This document shows, piece by piece, positions 62,333 through 64,000 of a stretch of 64,000 nt of DNA (position 1 is the first letter of the stretch; every line of letters starts with the position of its first letter). The notes under the pieces are model-generated. The model was given only the letters and a program-made list of their open reading frames with translations, did no database searches and was not told the origin of the DNA. Position numbers and translations under genes: made by a program. Location of the stretch: the NCBI GenBank assembly GCA_022702545.1, contig JAHRBC010000005.1, positions 4,418,501 to 4,482,500 of the forward strand, given 5' to 3'. Source of the stretch: Phycomyces nitens (Eukaryota; Mucoromycota; Mucoromycetes; Mucorales; Phycomycetaceae).

Positions 62333-64000
62333 TATCTGTGAATGTAAGATAGGATAGCAAAATGTTTTTATTAAACTTTGTTTTCAAAGTACAATTGCAT
62401 TGCTCTTTTTCACTATTCAATAGAGATTTATTTAAAATGGTAGCTTGCGTGATCTTTAGTGCCTATTCAACTGCCATTCTTGTTTATTGGATCAAGACCT
62501 CTCCTCCCCCCAGATAATTTGCCTATTCTTGATCAAAATAGTACGCCTATAGCTTATAAGGCACGCTTATTTCCCTTGCAGATTATTGAATATGAGTGCA
62601 GCGCTTATTAACAGACCAATATCCAATACGGATTCTGGTGGGTTGGCATATAATACTGATCGTAAAGGTATGGAGGCTCCAAATAAGCTGGTGAATGAAA
62701 AGATGGTGTCTTTTATTATTATTTTTTGAGATTTGTTTTGAGATTTCTGTATGTCAAATCTCATGCTGCAGCGCATTTTTACAAGAGATTTTCTCGATTC
62801 GGACTGTGAAATGAAATCTATTATGGAATATTGTAACCGATGCGGCTGCTCTGAATAAAATAGATTTTTTGGTTTTGGATTATTATATTTATGGCCTAGT
62901 GCCATGCTTTTGCAAGGTGCCAATGCGACAAGAAACGGCCAGGCAATAGTAACTGGTGTTTTTCTCTCTTTTTTACTGAGCAACGATTATAATAGTATAT
63001 ATATATATAATGTATAATATATATATAATAAATACAAATATTATCGTATATATTGTGTTTATTTTTGGTGATGGGCTACAGGTCCGTTCCATGCGGTTCA
63101 GATTTGTGCTGATGTGTGTCACAAATGTTGAGGCTCCAACGCCCATCTATGATGAATGGTAACACATCTCTAGTTACCCCAACCAACCAATATATGTAAG
63201 AGTGGCTCATCTACACTAATTTCTCCAGTAAATCCAATCCCCAGTTCTGATTGGATACACACGTTATACAAACCCACAAAATGGCTCTATTAAAACTCCG
63301 CGATCTAGCTTTTTCAGCCGTGTAAAATGTAAAGATGAACAAGAGGAGATTTCTCTAATACTCTTATCATGTTTTATGGTGAATGCTAAAGACAAGCAAA
63401 GGGAGCATGTTGTTAGAGGTTTCCATTGCACTGTTTACTATATAACTATGGCCGGAAAATGATTTAGACGCAGGCCAAGGTACGACACAACATGTCTCTC
63501 TCCCCCCCCCCCCTTTTTTTATATATATATCTTCTCTTTCTCTGCTTTATTTTTTCCCTCTTACCCCCTTCAATTCTTGTATAATTAGACGCATATACAT
63601 ATATATATATATATATATTTAGATATTTATACATATATTCTTTAAATAACCCATTATTTACATATTTTTATACGCACACATATAAATATACATCTATATA
63701 TTTGTTTCAAAATTGAAAATACTTTAATTTTTTGTTTTGCTATTTATTCAAAGAGATGTACAATTTACAAGCGTGTTGATCAATTAGCCTAGTAGTAGTG
63801 TAGTTGGAGATGTATTCTATTCGATCAGAAAAAAGAAAAGAAAGTAAATGATAGTAAGAGTAAATAATAAATAAATAGATAAATAAATATTAGATAAATA
63901 TTAGATAAATAGATGAATAAATAATAATAATAAAGTACATAAATCATTGCTTTATACAATATTCTTATATATATATATATTATATATATATTATAATACT

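Larger units (their letters stand above)
58571..64000. other. Gene-poor region with broken ORFs and simple repeats
   Basis: About 5.4 kb without a supported gene. Unrecognised short frames: 58621-58863 (+, 80 aa), 59380-59780 (-, three overlapping frames), 59888-60082 (+, 64 aa) and 61884-62332 (-, broken). Simple repeats: (AAT)n at 58927-58950, (TTTC)n at 60569-60598, TA-repeats at 62996-63010 and 63600-63618, and an A/T-rich end from 63830. It looks like decayed transposon-type DNA. Confidence 0.5.

Noticed and set aside
62567..62983. 138-codon minus-strand ORF near the right end
   Set aside because: No recognisable domain and unusual composition; the best ORF length in this AT-rich desert can arise by chance.

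Overview
The window is eukaryotic nuclear DNA from a filamentous, early-diverging fungus. The genes are split by many short GT-AG introns (about 40-150 bp), the intergenic DNA is AT-rich with many microsatellites, and the gene set is fungal (chitin synthase, Vts1, Ste24, Dus2, a Cps1-like GT2). The transposase relics and the metazoan/plant-style phosphatidylserine synthase suggest Mucoromycota; that placement is inference from gene content, not a measured phylogeny. I saw no rRNA, tRNA, CRISPR array or prokaryotic operon.

Layout. 0.4-2.2 kb: base-exchange phosphatidylserine synthase (-). 2.9-3.8 kb: unknown single-pass membrane protein (+). 6.1-8.0 kb: Vts1/Smaug RNA-binding protein (+). 8.7-10.1 kb: family 2 glycosyltransferase (+). 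10.3-11.8 kb: EIPR1-like WD40 protein (-), divergent from Ste24 CAAX protease (12.0-13.7 kb, +). 14.9-20.7 kb: UDP-glucose:glycoprotein glucosyltransferase ending in HDEL (-). 22.1-23.5 kb: Thp3/LENG8-type SAC3 protein (-). 24.4-27.4 kb: an 886-residue kelch protein with two ectodomains and three membrane segments (-). 28.0-31.4 kb: a mobile-element island with a possible MITE and a 3-kb Tc1/mariner-type element with TIRs, a decayed transposase and a decayed passenger gene. 33.0-34.2 kb: ALY/REF-like RRM protein (+). 34.4-35.7 kb: divergent histone H4/H3 pair. 37.7-39.2 kb: NUFIP/Rsa1-like protein (+). 39.4-42.3 kb: chitin synthase (-). 43.3-45.8 kb: MCM7 (+). 46.0-47.6 kb: YheT/ABHD alpha/beta hydrolase (-). 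48.9-50.5 kb: TMEM184/Ost-alpha protein (+). 51.8-53.5 kb: Dus2 (+). 54.2-56.3 kb: F-box protein (-). 56.7-57.2 kb: SAM methyltransferase (-). 57.3-64 kb: gene-poor DNA with a second decayed DDE transposase.

For most genes I rebuilt exons by hand, and the summed exon lengths divide by three (PSS 407 aa, Vts1 571, EIPR1 369, Ste24 445, LENG8-like 315, kelch 886, ALY 327, H4 103, NUFIP 413, chitin synthase 859, MCM7 743, hydrolase 406, Ost-alpha 434, Dus2 358, F-box 566). Functions fall into secretory-pathway and membrane work (PSS, UGGT, Ste24, EIPR1, chitin synthase, GT2), nucleic-acid work (Vts1, ALY, NUFIP, Thp3/LENG8, Dus2, MCM7, histones) and turnover (F-box). There is no sign that neighbours form one pathway; this is an ordinary fungal gene neighbourhood interrupted by transposon debris.

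The points most worth a second look are the dual-ectodomain kelch protein, the TIR element with a passenger gene, the base-exchange phosphatidylserine synthase in a fungus, the histone H4 start codon split by an intron, and two GC-AG introns in Dus2.
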